Of a stretch of 64,000 bases of DNA, positions 25,752 to 34,641 are shown piece by piece. Numbering within the stretch: the first letter of the stretch is position 1; the number at the start of each line of letters is the position of its first letter. Source of the stretch: JBBQKI01 sp038326725. GTDB lineage: Bacteria > Bacteroidota > Bacteroidia > Flavobacteriales > Flavobacteriaceae. Location: the NCBI GenBank assembly GCA_038326725.1, contig JBBQKI010000004.1, positions 23,076-87,075 of the forward strand, given 5' to 3'. The notes beneath the pieces were generated by a model. The model did not search any database, was not told where the DNA came from, and was given only the letters and a program-made list of their open reading frames with translations. Position numbers and translations under genes: made by a program.

Positions 25752-26291
25752 CTAATTTTTTACCAAATAAACAGCATCTTCCCCTTCTTTTTCTTTCCAA
25801 CATACTTTCACTTTCTCTTCGTTAATTGCGTCCACTTGCCTTCCACGGTAATCGGGTTGTATGGGCAAATGCCGGCTAAAACGGCGGTCTATCAGGGTTA
25901 ACAGTTGAATCTCCATTGGTCTGCCGAATGATTGTATCGCCGTAAGTGCGGAACGAATGCTCCTGCCGGTGTATAAAACGTCGTCGATAAAGACAACCTT
26001 TTTTCCTTCTACTATAAAATTTATTTGGGTTTTATTTGCTTCCAAGGGTTTATCGCCACGGCGAAAATCGTCCCGGTAAAAGGTGATGTCCAAATATCCT
26101 AATTGAACATTCTTGATTTTGTATTCTTTCTCGAGAAGGGATTTAAGACGTTCCGCCAAAAACACCCCTCGGGGTTGAATGCCTATTAAAACTGTATTGC
26201 TAAAAGAATCGTGGTTTTCAATCAACTGGCAGGCCAAACGGTGAAGCGCGATATTTACTTCGGTTGCGTTCAGTAACACTTTTTGGCTCAT
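25752..26291 (-). CDS. pyrR: PyrR, pyrimidine operon attenuator / uracil phosphoribosyltransferase
   Basis: 179 residues from the ATG at 26291 (MSQKVLLNA). Type I phosphoribosyltransferase fold with the PRPP motif VVFIDDVLYTGRSIRSAL, IGIQPRGVFLAERL, and the family end RHLPIQPDYRGRQVDAI. In Firmicutes PyrR binds pyr mRNA leaders; here it directly precedes pyrB, but I found no clear anti-terminator stem between 25688 and 25751, so RNA-binding regulation is not shown. It is the first gene of its operon, with a TACTTTTG element 28 bp upstream. Confidence 0.93.
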   Translation of the reverse strand: MSQKVLLNATEVNIALHRLACQLIENHDSFSNTVLIGIQPRGVFLAERLKSLLEKEYKIKNVQLGYLDITFYRDDFRRGDKPLEANKTQINFIVEGKKVVFIDDVLYTGRSIRSALTAIQSFGRPMEIQLLTLIDRRFSRHLPIQPDYRGRQVDAINEEKVKVCWKEKEGEDAVYLVKN

Positions 26292-26318
26292 AGTTGTTTT
26301 CCAAAGCTTGTGGAGTTG

Positions 26319-26326
26319 CAAAAGTA
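26319..26326 (-). promoter_or_regulatory. Putative pyrR operon promoter -7 element
   Basis: TACTTTTG on the minus strand matches TAnnTTTG; the -33 region is A/T-rich without a clear TTTG. Confidence 0.45.
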
Positions 26327-26382
26327 CTGTTTTTTTTGAATTGTGCCTTTGGATTTATTTTTGATAAAAAATCTCATAAAAA

Positions 26383-26409
26383 AAACCCTTCATTGCTGAA
26401 GGGCTTTTT
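26383..26409 (-). terminator. rpsA terminator
   Basis: On the minus strand, GCCCTTCA GCAA TGAAGGGT is followed by eight T residues, 20 bp behind the rpsA stop. Confidence 0.9.
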
Positions 26410-26428
26410 GAATTAAATTAAACAGGAA

Positions 26429-28327
26429 TTATTGGTTTTTTCCTTCCATCCTGTCTTTAAGCTCCTGAAGTTTGGCGTTTGCATCGCTAAAAGTTGGTTT
26501 AGCTTCAGCTTCTGCAGCTTCTTGCTTTTTAACCGCTTCTTTAACAATCTTGGCTTCTTCTTCTTTATGAATGGCCATGTGCGAAGCAACCACTTTCTTG
26601 AATTCTTTGTTGAACTCAATTATTTGGAATTCAGCTTCATCGCCTTTCTTCAACATACTACCATCCTCTTTTTCCAAATGACGGCTTGGCACAAACGCAA
26701 CGATATCTTCATTGAATTTAACCGTGGCCCCTTTGTCAACAACTTCATCGATTTTGGCCGTGTGCTTGGTGCTCACTGCAAATTCGCTCTCATATTTATC
26801 CCAAGGATTTTCAGTAGTCTGTTTGTGACCTAAACTTAGTTTACGGCCTTCAACATCAAGTTCCAAAACCACTACATCCAAAGTATCACCAATAACGGTA
26901 AACTCACTTGGATGCTTGATTTTCTTGGTCCAAGAAAGATCGCTTATGTAGATAAGCCCATCGATTCCTTCTTCCAACTCAACAAAAACGCCAAAGTTGG
27001 TGAAGTTCCGAACGATTCCTTTATGCTTGGAACCTACGGGATATTTCTTAGTAATATCTGTCCAAGGATCGGGAGTAATTTGTTTGATGCCCAAGGACAT
27101 TTTGCGTTCTTCACGATCCATCGTAAGAATTACTGCTTCTACTTGATCTCCTACTTTCACGAAATCCTGCGCACTGCGCAAGTGTGTAGACCATGACATT
27201 TCACTAACGTGGATCAAGCCTTCAACGCCTTCTGCCACTTCAATGAACGCACCGTAATCTGCAATTACAACTACTTTGCCTTTTACTTTATCACCAACTT
27301 TTAGTTCATCGCCAAGGGCTTCCCACGGATGTGGTTTCAATTGTTTAAGACCTAACTGGATACGTGTTTTATCTTCATCAAAATCAAGGATAACCACATT
27401 CAATTTTTGGTCAAGCTCCACAATTTCGTTTGGATGATTGATTCGCGACCAAGAAAGGTCTGTAATGTGTACCAAACCATCAACGCCTCCAAGGTCAACA
27501 AATACGCCATAGGAAGTGATGTTTTTTACGACACCTTCCAAAACTTGGCCTTTTTCCAACTGCCCGATGATTTCTTTTTTCTGTACTTCAATATCTGCTT
27601 CGATAAGTGCTTTGTGGGAAACCACAATATTTTTGAATTCGTGGTTGATTTTCACAACTTTGAATTCCATTGTTTTACCAACATATACATCGTAATCGCG
27701 AATTGGTTTCACATCAATTTGCGAACCGGGCAAGAATGCCTCAATGCCAAAAACATCGACAATCATTCCACCTTTGGTACGGCATTTTACAAAACCGTTC
27801 ACGATAGTGCTATCGTCATGGGCTGAATTCACTCGATCCCATGCTTTGATAGTTCGTGCTTTTCTGTGTGAAAGTACCAACTGTCCCGTACTGTCTTCGC
27901 GCACGTCGATCAAAACTTCAACGGTATCACCAACTTTTAAGTCTGGGTTGTAACGGAATTCATTTAACGAAACCACACCCTCGCTTTTTGCGTTGATGTC
28001 GATAATGGCATCGCGGTCGGTGATGTAAATCACTTTTCCATCCACCACTTCATCATTTAAAGTGTCAACGAAATTTTCGGTCACAAGTTTTTCGAATTCT
28101 TCCATCTTGCCATCATCCACAGGGTCTATACCCTCTTCGTAATTGTGCCAGTTGAAATCTTCCAGGAATTTTTTAGGATTGCTTTCCTTGATGGAAACTT
28201 CCTCTTGGGGTTTTGAGGTTTCCCCATTTTGTTTTGTGGTTTCCTCTACTTCGTTTGAGGTTTCCTCTGTTGGATTCACGGTTTCTTCAACAGCTACCGC
28301 TTCTTCTTTGTTTGCTTTTTCAGCCAT
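26429..28327 (-). CDS. rpsA: 30S ribosomal protein S1
   Basis: 632 residues with a Glu/Thr-rich N-terminal extension (about residues 1-50, e.g. EETVNPTEETSNEVEETTKQ), then a chain of S1/OB-fold domains. Clear repeats include GVVKNITSYGVFVDLGGVDG, GKVVVIADYGAFIEVAEGVE and GIVRNFTNFGVFVELEEGID, each followed by a GLIHVSEMSW-type end. S1 binds mRNA and helps unstructured-leader initiation. In Bacteroidota, where Shine-Dalgarno sequences are weak, this is plausibly important. It has its own strong promoter about 145 bp upstream and a structured leader. cmk, its usual neighbour, is separated by a META gene. Confidence 0.96.
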   Translation of the reverse strand: MAEKANKEEAVAVEETVNPTEETSNEVEETTKQNGETSKPQEEVSIKESNPKKFLEDFNWHNYEEGIDPVDDGKMEEFEKLVTENFVDTLNDEVVDGKVIYITDRDAIIDINAKSEGVVSLNEFRYNPDLKVGDTVEVLIDVREDSTGQLVLSHRKARTIKAWDRVNSAHDDSTIVNGFVKCRTKGGMIVDVFGIEAFLPGSQIDVKPIRDYDVYVGKTMEFKVVKINHEFKNIVVSHKALIEADIEVQKKEIIGQLEKGQVLEGVVKNITSYGVFVDLGGVDGLVHITDLSWSRINHPNEIVELDQKLNVVILDFDEDKTRIQLGLKQLKPHPWEALGDELKVGDKVKGKVVVIADYGAFIEVAEGVEGLIHVSEMSWSTHLRSAQDFVKVGDQVEAVILTMDREERKMSLGIKQITPDPWTDITKKYPVGSKHKGIVRNFTNFGVFVELEEGIDGLIYISDLSWTKKIKHPSEFTVIGDTLDVVVLELDVEGRKLSLGHKQTTENPWDKYESEFAVSTKHTAKIDEVVDKGATVKFNEDIVAFVPSRHLEKEDGSMLKKGDEAEFQIIEFNKEFKKVVASHMAIHKEEEAKIVKEAVKKQEAAEAEAKPTFSDANAKLQELKDRMEGKNQ

Positions 28328-28476
28328 TTTTCATGATTTGATCTTCAGTTTTAAAATTGAAAACCAAGGGTTTGTATTCTGTGTTGTTGCAGGAACTCAT
28401 TGTGATTATCCCACAGAAGGGTTGTTTGATTATTGTTTTATTCCCTTTTAATTCCTGCTTCATCGTTAAAAGGGGG
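28328..28476 (-). promoter_or_regulatory. rpsA 5' leader, structured
   Basis: About 145 nt between the predicted transcription start (near 28475) and the ATG. The first bases form CCCTTTTAA / TTAAAAGGG (28474-28466 with 28451-28443), so the mRNA would begin with a 9-bp hairpin. A second stem pairs TTCTGTG (28418-28412) with CACAGAA (28383-28377). Autogenous control by S1 is a reasonable guess; no known leader family is assigned. Confidence 0.5.
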
Positions 28477-28478
28477 TG

Positions 28479-28509
28479 CAAAAATAAGTTTTATATTTTG
28501 ATTTTCAAA
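28479..28509 (-). promoter_or_regulatory. rpsA promoter, TTTG-N19-TATTTTTG
   Basis: Minus strand: TTTG at 28509-28506 and TATTTTTG at 28486-28479 with a 19-bp spacer. This is the best two-box Bacteroidota promoter in the window, as expected for a ribosomal protein gene. Confidence 0.75.
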
Positions 28510-28613
28510 GAGTTTTATAAAAGTTGATTGGAATTTGACTGTGTCTTTTATTCCATTATTTTGAAAAAGAATTCAAGTTGAAATTCCACTTTTTCAGTAT
28601 CTTTAAAATAAAA

Positions 28614-29042
28614 ATGAAAATCGCTATACTCCTCATTGTTTGCTTCATTTTGTTCTCTTGCAATGTCAAAAAAAAACCGATTAAGGAAGAATCTGCAACT
28701 CTAAACGCGAGTTGGTTTTTGAAAGAAATGAATGGCGAACCCACTCCAAATATATTTTCGAAAAGCCCAAAAATGCCACAATTGCAAATCGACACTTCTG
28801 AGATGAAAGTTTCCGGAAATGATGGGTGCAATTCCATTTTCGGGTCTATTGAAAATTGGAACGCCAATGTTTTGACATTCAAAAATCTGGGTGGCACCAA
28901 AATGGCTTGCGCCAATATGGAGCGGTCTATGGAATATTCCCAAGCGTTATCAAATATGAAAACCTATAAAATTGAAAATTCGGAATTGCATTTATTTGAT
29001 GCAGTGGGTAACGAAGTGTTAATTTTTAGGAAATCTGAATGA
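28614..29042 (+). CDS. META-domain lipoprotein (HslJ-like)
   Basis: 142 residues from the ATG at 28614; a TTG 36 bp upstream would add residues in front of a good signal peptide. The lipobox is FILFSC. The mature part has META-domain features: LNASWFLKEMNGEP at the start and GNDGCNSIFGSIE, then FKNLGGTKMACANMERSMEYSQALS. E. coli HslJ, of the same family, affects novobiocin resistance; the molecular role is not settled. It is a plus-strand gene placed between cmk and rpsA, which are both minus, so it interrupts a commonly conserved pair. Confidence 0.85.
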   Translation: MKIAILLIVCFILFSCNVKKKPIKEESATLNASWFLKEMNGEPTPNIFSKSPKMPQLQIDTSEMKVSGNDGCNSIFGSIENWNANVLTFKNLGGTKMACANMERSMEYSQALSNMKTYKIENSELHLFDAVGNEVLIFRKSE

Positions 29043-29043
29043 T

Positions 29044-29739
29044 TTAAACTCGACCGAAAATTCGATCCTCGGCCAATTGAAGAATAATTTGAAACTGGTC
29101 TTTTTGGTTCATTTCGGAATTGTTGATTTCCACTGCATCATTTGCTTTCATTAAAGGTGAATCTTCTCGGGTGCTGTCTATATGGTCGCGTTCCTCGATA
29201 TTCTTCAAAACCTCGCTGAAAGTTACCTCTTCCCCCCTTTCCCGCAATTCCAAAAATCTGCGCTGGGAACGCTCCTCAGAGGAAGCATTCATGAAAATCT
29301 TCAATTCTGCATCCGGAAAAACCACAGTCCCAATATCACGCCCGTCCATTACCACACCTTTATCCTTGCCCATTTTTTTCTGTTGGTCCACCAGTTTTAA
29401 ACGAACCTCGTGCAGCGTTGAAACCGGACTCACAAATTCCGAAACGTGAAGGCTGCGAATATCATTTTCGACATTTTTTCCGTTCAAATGGATTTCCGAT
29501 TTACTTTCGGGGTTTTCTTTTCTAAAATCCAAAGTTATTTTTGGTAGGGAATTAATCAATCCTTTTTTGTCAAAATGATTTTCATCAATAAAAGAATTCT
29601 CCATTGCATAAAGCGTTACCGCGCGGTACATCGCGCCGGTGTCCACGTAAACATAGCTGAAATGGTCAGCAAGCTGTTTTGCCACCGTACTTTTTCCGGT
29701 GGAAGAATAGCCGTCTATCGCAATGGTAATTTTCTTCAT
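29044..29739 (-). CDS. cmk: Cytidylate kinase
   Basis: 231 residues. The P-loop AIDGYSSTGKSTVAKQLA sits at residues 6-23, with VDTGAMYRAVTLYA, VVMDGRDIGTVVFPDAELKIFMNA and the lid region EERSQRRFLELRERGE. It phosphorylates CMP and dCMP. The ATG directly follows the porQ stop (29740), so both are probably on one transcript. The 3' end nearly touches the convergent META gene, with 1 bp between the stops. Confidence 0.95.
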   Translation of the reverse strand: MKKITIAIDGYSSTGKSTVAKQLADHFSYVYVDTGAMYRAVTLYAMENSFIDENHFDKKGLINSLPKITLDFRKENPESKSEIHLNGKNVENDIRSLHVSEFVSPVSTLHEVRLKLVDQQKKMGKDKGVVMDGRDIGTVVFPDAELKIFMNASSEERSQRRFLELRERGEEVTFSEVLKNIEERDHIDSTREDSPLMKANDAVEINNSEMNQKDQFQIILQLAEDRIFGRV

Positions 29740-30756
29740 TTATTGAAGGTCAATATTTAATCCAAAATAGCTGGAATTGGCCGCTGTACTGAATTTAGCA
29801 TAGGTATAGCTCAAGCGCAATTTATTCAGTTTTATGGAAAAACCCGCGCTCAATCCCGCAAATGCACGTTTTTCAATAATTCTAAGTTCTTCAGCCCTTC
29901 TTAAATTATATCCCAACCGAATGTTGAACCCACTTTCAGGGAAAAGTTCAATACCCACGATCATGTGCCGAAAGGCATTATCGATAAAATTAATAGTTTC
30001 TTCCTCGGAATTTCCTTCCAAATCGGTCTCTTCACGGTTTGGGTTTGAAAAAGCTACGTTCCAACGTTGCATGTTTTCCAAGGTAAAATGCCAACGGATG
30101 GGGATATTCTTCAACGTTTGGGAAATCCCTAAAATAACTTCAAAAGGCAATGGTTCGTTTATTTTATCGTAGGGCGTAAACTGGGTGCCGATGTTTCGCG
30201 CAACCCCCGTGATGTGCAAATCCCAATCCGAATAAACATACATAATCCCAATATCCACAGCCCCACCAACGGAAGAATATTGTTCCAGTTTTGAAGAAAT
30301 AAATTTTACGTTCGCCCCAATATGGAAATTGGTAAAAGCAATATTACGGGCATGACCAAAGGAAACTGCCGTTTCACTCCCCGTAAAACTATTCGTTGGA
30401 TTTCCGCTTTCGTCGTAACCGTCAAAACTCCCGTAATTAATATACGTAATCCCGGCATGAAGCACTTGCGTACGGCGGTCCCACAAATAGGCATAGGCAG
30501 CGGAGCCATAGTTTACATCGCCAATGTAATTAGTATAGTTAACTGAAAGTTGGTTGTCCATCGCCGGATTGATGCTGGCCGGATTGAACAAGGCTTGTGT
30601 TGGGTCATAATCATAATTGGTGACCACTTTACCGCCCAAAGCGGCTTGCCGTGGATTATTGATGAGATTCAAGAATTGATAGGTGGAACGTCCTCCCACT
30701 TGCGCCATCGTTAGTGTGGTAAAGAATAAAAATAAAATCAAAACCTTTTGGTTCAT
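29740..30756 (-). CDS. porQ: Type IX secretion system protein PorQ
   Basis: 338 residues, signal peptide MNQKVLILFLFFTTLTMAQV, then a beta-barrel-like sequence of the PorV/FadL-like family. PorQ-type features are GGRSTYQFLNLINNPRQAAL at the mature N-terminus, LFNPASINPAMDNQLSVNY, and C-terminal SYTYAKFSTAANSSYFGLN. PorQ is an outer-membrane T9SS component needed for handling the C-terminal sorting domain of secreted proteins in Porphyromonas. It is consistent with the T9SS substrate at 55970. It sits between lon and cmk, the usual flavobacterial arrangement. Confidence 0.88.
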   Translation of the reverse strand: MNQKVLILFLFFTTLTMAQVGGRSTYQFLNLINNPRQAALGGKVVTNYDYDPTQALFNPASINPAMDNQLSVNYTNYIGDVNYGSAAYAYLWDRRTQVLHAGITYINYGSFDGYDESGNPTNSFTGSETAVSFGHARNIAFTNFHIGANVKFISSKLEQYSSVGGAVDIGIMYVYSDWDLHITGVARNIGTQFTPYDKINEPLPFEVILGISQTLKNIPIRWHFTLENMQRWNVAFSNPNREETDLEGNSEEETINFIDNAFRHMIVGIELFPESGFNIRLGYNLRRAEELRIIEKRAFAGLSAGFSIKLNKLRLSYTYAKFSTAANSSYFGLNIDLQ

Positions 30757-30879
30757 TGGCGCGGATACCTTTTCCTGAATTTAAAACGAATGCAAGTATA
30801 ATTTATTTTTAGCGGGGAAAAAAGAGTTAAAGGGTTTAGAAAGCCGAATTCGTTTTTAAACCCTTTTTATTTTTTAAGG

Positions 30880-33330
30880 TTAAAGGGTTTTTGCGTGCTT
30901 CACTTTCTCTTTGGTAAGGGCAACGTGCAGCACATCGCTCATTTCCTTTACATAATGAAAAGTAAGGCCTTTCAAGTAATCTTCATTTATTTCTTCGATA
31001 TCGCGTTTGTTGTCTTCACAAAGAAGTATTTCCTTGATGCCCGCTCGTTTTGCGGCAAGTATTTTTTCCTTTATCCCGCCCACAGGGAGTACTTTCCCGC
31101 GCAGGGTAATTTCGCCCGTCATTGCCAAACTTTTCTTCACTTTTTGTTGGGTGAACAAAGAAACCAAAGAAGTCAACATTGTTATGCCGGCACTTGGCCC
31201 GTCTTTCGGCGTTGCTCCTTCAGGCACATGAATGTGTACGTTATAATTTTCAAAAACATCGGGGGAAATCCCTAATTGCTCCGAATTGGATTTAATATAT
31301 TCAAGTGCTATCGTCGCGGACTCTTTCATCACCTTTCCAAGGTTTCCGGTCATATTGAGGTTACCTTTTCCTTTGGAAAGTGCGGATTCAATAAACAAAA
31401 TATCCCCGCCCACACGGGTCCATGCAAGACCTGTAACCACTCCTGCCACTTCGTTATTTTCATATTTGTCGCGCTCCATTTTTGGAGCACCCAGTACTTT
31501 TTCAATTATTTCAGAACTCACTTTTACTTCATATTCTTCTTCCATCGCAAGTTTCATGGCTGCATAACGCACCATCTTCGCAATTTGCTTTTCCAGCGCG
31601 CGGACACCACTTTCCCGGGTATAACCCACCACGATTTTTTCGAGTTGCGGTTTGCCAATTTTTAGGGCATCTTTCGCCATGCCATGTTCCTTTAATTGTT
31701 TGGGAAGTAGATGCCGTTTCGCAATCTCCACTTTTTCTTCCACGGTATAACCGGTAACATTTATAATTTCCATCCGGTCCAAAAGTGCTGGCTGAATGGT
31801 GCTTAGGCTATTGGAGGTGGCCACGAACATTACTTTAGAAAGATCGTAGCCCAGTTCCAAAAAGTTGTCATAAAAAGAATTGTTCTGTTCCGGGTCCAGT
31901 ACTTCCAACATTGCTGAGGAAGGATCGCCCTGGTTACTGCTCGCTATTTTATCGATTTCGTCCAAAACAAAAACAGGATTACTGGTACCTGCTTTTTTCA
32001 CACTTTGTATGATACGTCCCGGCATGGCGCCAATGTAGGTTTTACGGTGACCGCGTATTTCTGCCTCATCGCGCAAGCCACCTAGTGACATCCGCACATA
32101 TTTCCTACCCAGGGCCTCGGCTATGGATTTTCCCAACGATGTTTTTCCAACCCCCGGAGGACCGTAAAGACAAAGGATTGGCGATTTCATATCGTTTCTC
32201 AACTTCAAAACGGCAAGGTATTCAATGATGCGTTTTTTCACATCGTCCAAACCATAATGGTCGCGATCCAAGATTTTACGGGCACGCTTTAGATCAAATT
32301 TATCTTTGCTGTATTTATTCCAGGGCAGGTCCAGCATCAGTTCCAAATAATTTCGCTGAATTCCATAATCGGCCACTTGCGGATTCATTCGCTGCATTTT
32401 TGACAATTCTTTCAAAAAATGAGTCTCCACTTCTTTACTCCATTTTTTGGTTTTGGAACGTTTTCGCATTTCCTCAATATCCTCTTCCAAAGTAGAACCA
32501 CCCAATTCTTCCTGAATGGTTTTCATTTGTTGATGAAGAAAATATTCGCGTTGCTGTTGGTTGATATCGCTATGTACTTTTGAATGGATATCGTTCCGTA
32601 AGGAAAGTTTTTGGATTTCAAGGTTCATATAACGCAAGGTTTCCAAAGCGCGTTCCTGAAGGCCGTTCAGTTCCAACAATTTTTGTTTTTCCTCAACGGT
32701 AATGTTCAGGTTTGAAGAAACAAAATTTATCAGGAAACTGGAGCTTTCAATATTTTTTATAGCAAATGCCGCTTCGGACGGGATGTTCGGGCTGTTCTTG
32801 ATTATTTCTAAAGCCATTTCCTTAATGGAATCAATAATGGCCTTGAATTCCGGATTCTCTTTTTCGGGACGCTCCTCCTCCACTTCCCGAATTTTTGCGG
32901 TCATATAAGGAGAGGTGGTAAGTACCTCTGCGACTTCAAAACGTTTCTTGCCTTGTATAATAACGGTCGTATTGCCGTCGGGCATTTTCAAAACCTTTAA
33001 AATTTGGGCAACTGTTCCAATAGTATTTATGTCTTTCAGGCCTGGTTCCTCTTCGTTTTCATCTTTTTGGGAAACCACCCCAATCACTTTGTTTCCCTTA
33101 TTTGTTTCATTGATTAATTTTATTGATTTGTCGCGTCCAGCGGTAATTGGAATTACCACCCCGGGAAACAAAACGGTATTTCGAAGCGGCAAAATGGGAA
33201 GTACCTCGGGCAGGTCTTCCTTATGCATAGCGTCTTCGTCTTCACTGGACATAAGCGGGATAAATTCCGCATCTTCCTGTAATTCCTGAAATGACAAACT
33301 GTCCAAAGAGGTTATTTTTGATTGAGCCAT
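30880..33330 (-). CDS. lon: ATP-dependent protease La (Lon)
   Basis: 816 residues. The N-terminal LON substrate domain starts at EVLPILPLRNTVLFPGVVIP; then comes a coiled region and the AAA+ module with Walker A GPPGVGKTSLGKSIAEALGR, Walker B VFVLDEIDKI and SLGGLRDEAEIRGHRKTYIG. The protease domain has the Ser-Lys dyad: Ser in PKDGPSAGITM and Lys in GGIKEKILAAKRAG. It degrades misfolded and regulatory proteins. It is the first gene before porQ-cmk, with a gap of about 120 bp to porQ. Confidence 0.97.
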   Translation of the reverse strand: MAQSKITSLDSLSFQELQEDAEFIPLMSSEDEDAMHKEDLPEVLPILPLRNTVLFPGVVIPITAGRDKSIKLINETNKGNKVIGVVSQKDENEEEPGLKDINTIGTVAQILKVLKMPDGNTTVIIQGKKRFEVAEVLTTSPYMTAKIREVEEERPEKENPEFKAIIDSIKEMALEIIKNSPNIPSEAAFAIKNIESSSFLINFVSSNLNITVEEKQKLLELNGLQERALETLRYMNLEIQKLSLRNDIHSKVHSDINQQQREYFLHQQMKTIQEELGGSTLEEDIEEMRKRSKTKKWSKEVETHFLKELSKMQRMNPQVADYGIQRNYLELMLDLPWNKYSKDKFDLKRARKILDRDHYGLDDVKKRIIEYLAVLKLRNDMKSPILCLYGPPGVGKTSLGKSIAEALGRKYVRMSLGGLRDEAEIRGHRKTYIGAMPGRIIQSVKKAGTSNPVFVLDEIDKIASSNQGDPSSAMLEVLDPEQNNSFYDNFLELGYDLSKVMFVATSNSLSTIQPALLDRMEIINVTGYTVEEKVEIAKRHLLPKQLKEHGMAKDALKIGKPQLEKIVVGYTRESGVRALEKQIAKMVRYAAMKLAMEEEYEVKVSSEIIEKVLGAPKMERDKYENNEVAGVVTGLAWTRVGGDILFIESALSKGKGNLNMTGNLGKVMKESATIALEYIKSNSEQLGISPDVFENYNVHIHVPEGATPKDGPSAGITMLTSLVSLFTQQKVKKSLAMTGEITLRGKVLPVGGIKEKILAAKRAGIKEILLCEDNKRDIEEINEDYLKGLTFHYVKEMSDVLHVALTKEKVKHAKTL

Positions 33331-33550
33331 ATAGTTCGGTAAGACATTGTGTCACTTGAAAAAGGGACCGCTGTTCTTAAATTTTTAATGTTCGGTTAAA
33401 ATTATAAAAAACCCAATGAATACAAGTGATTTAGGCTTTCGATAATTATAATAATTCAACATTTGTGCCATTAAATAAAATTTATTAATTCACGAAAGTG
33501 TAACAATTAAAGCCAACCGCTATCTTTAATACAAACAATTGTTTTTTTTT

Positions 33551-34099
33551 TTGACACCAACCAAACAAAATATTGAATCACTCTTAGTTCTTTGCAAACA
33601 GGGCAACCGCATTGCACAAATGGAAGTCTATAATCGTTACCAAGGCGCAATGTTCAACGTGGCGTTCCGGATTTTGAAAGATACTGCTGAAGCCGAAGAT
33701 ATGATGCAGGAATCTTTTATCACGGCTTTCAGCAAGCTTGAAAATTTTAAAGGTGGAGCATCTTTTGGTTTTTGGTTGAAAAGAATTGTGGTGAACAACA
33801 GCATTTCTCAATATAAAAAATCAAAACGCTTTGTAATGATTTCCCATGAAGAAATTGCGGACGAAGTGGATGAAACCTATGATGCTGGCAGTGAGGATCT
33901 CACTAAAATCAAGGCCGAAAAAGTGCTGCGTTGCATGGATGAATTGCACGGGAGTTACCAACGGATTTTGACCCTGCATTTGATTGAGGGATATGATTAC
34001 CCAGAATTATGCGAAATGCTGGAAATCAGTTATGCCAATTGCCGGACCCTTATTTCGCGGGCCAAGGAAAGTTTAAGAAAAAAATTAATATCAACATGA
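33551..34099 (+). CDS. ECF-type RNA polymerase sigma factor
   Basis: About 182 residues. Region 2 (YNRYQGAMFNVAFRILKDTAEAEDMMQESFITAFSKL) and region 4 (SYQRILTLHLIEGYDYPELCEMLEISYANCRTLISRAKESL) are intact. No ATG is present at the 5' end. The TTG at 33551 gives MTPTKQNIESLLVLCKQG, which fits family N-termini; a TTG at 33539 would add only FFF. The stop overlaps the next ATG (ATGA), so the putative anti-sigma gene is coupled. The target regulon is probably envelope-related, judged only by its neighbours. Confidence 0.88.
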   Translation: MTPTKQNIESLLVLCKQGNRIAQMEVYNRYQGAMFNVAFRILKDTAEAEDMMQESFITAFSKLENFKGGASFGFWLKRIVVNNSISQYKKSKRFVMISHEEIADEVDETYDAGSEDLTKIKAEKVLRCMDELHGSYQRILTLHLIEGYDYPELCEMLEISYANCRTLISRAKESLRKKLIST

Positions 34100-34641
34100 A
34101 AAAAGACGAACTGGATATATTGTTCAAAAAACTGGAAGGCAGTTTTGATGTGCAGCAAACTCCCAAAGGCCACCAAAAACGATTTTTGGAAAAACTGAAT
34201 GGAGAAAAGCAAACTGAGAAAAAGCCATGGAATATTTGGAAACCGCTCTCCATAGCGGCGTCGGTTGCGGTTTTGTTCACGATTGGCTTTTTGTTCTTAA
34301 AAAATGATGGGCATCAAAACGATTTGGCAAGCGTTTCCCCGGAAATGGAACAGACACAATCTTTTTTCACTAATGAAATTAAAAAAGAGCTTCAAACGCT
34401 TAAGGCCTTTGACAATCCAGAAACAATGGCGGTGGTAAATGATGCGCTCAAACAAATTGCACAATTGGAAAGTGAATATGAAAACCTTAAAAAAGATCTT
34501 GGCGAAAGTGGAAATGATAAACGGGTGATTTATGCCATGATCACCAATTTTCAAAACAGGATAGACCTTTTAAAACAAGTTATTAATAAAATGGAAAAAA
34601 TAGAAACCCTTAAAACCAATACACATGAAACTATATTATAA
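34096..34641 (+). CDS. Single-TM protein in anti-sigma position
   Basis: 181 residues from the ATG at 34096, which overlaps the sigma stop. The cytoplasmic N-terminus (about 1-50, MKKDELDILFKKLEGSFDVQ) is followed by one membrane helix (about 56-74, PLSIAASVAVLFTIGFLFL) and a helical, charged periplasmic part. Size, topology and translational coupling to an ECF sigma factor fit an anti-sigma factor, but no zinc-binding HxxxCxxC motif is seen. The assignment is by context only. Confidence 0.65.
   Translation: MKKDELDILFKKLEGSFDVQQTPKGHQKRFLEKLNGEKQTEKKPWNIWKPLSIAASVAVLFTIGFLFLKNDGHQNDLASVSPEMEQTQSFFTNEIKKELQTLKAFDNPETMAVVNDALKQIAQLESEYENLKKDLGESGNDKRVIYAMITNFQNRIDLLKQVINKMEKIETLKTNTHETIL

Noticed and set aside
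27407..27826. 139-codon plus-strand frame inside rpsA
   Set aside because: Antisense shadow of the S1 repeats.
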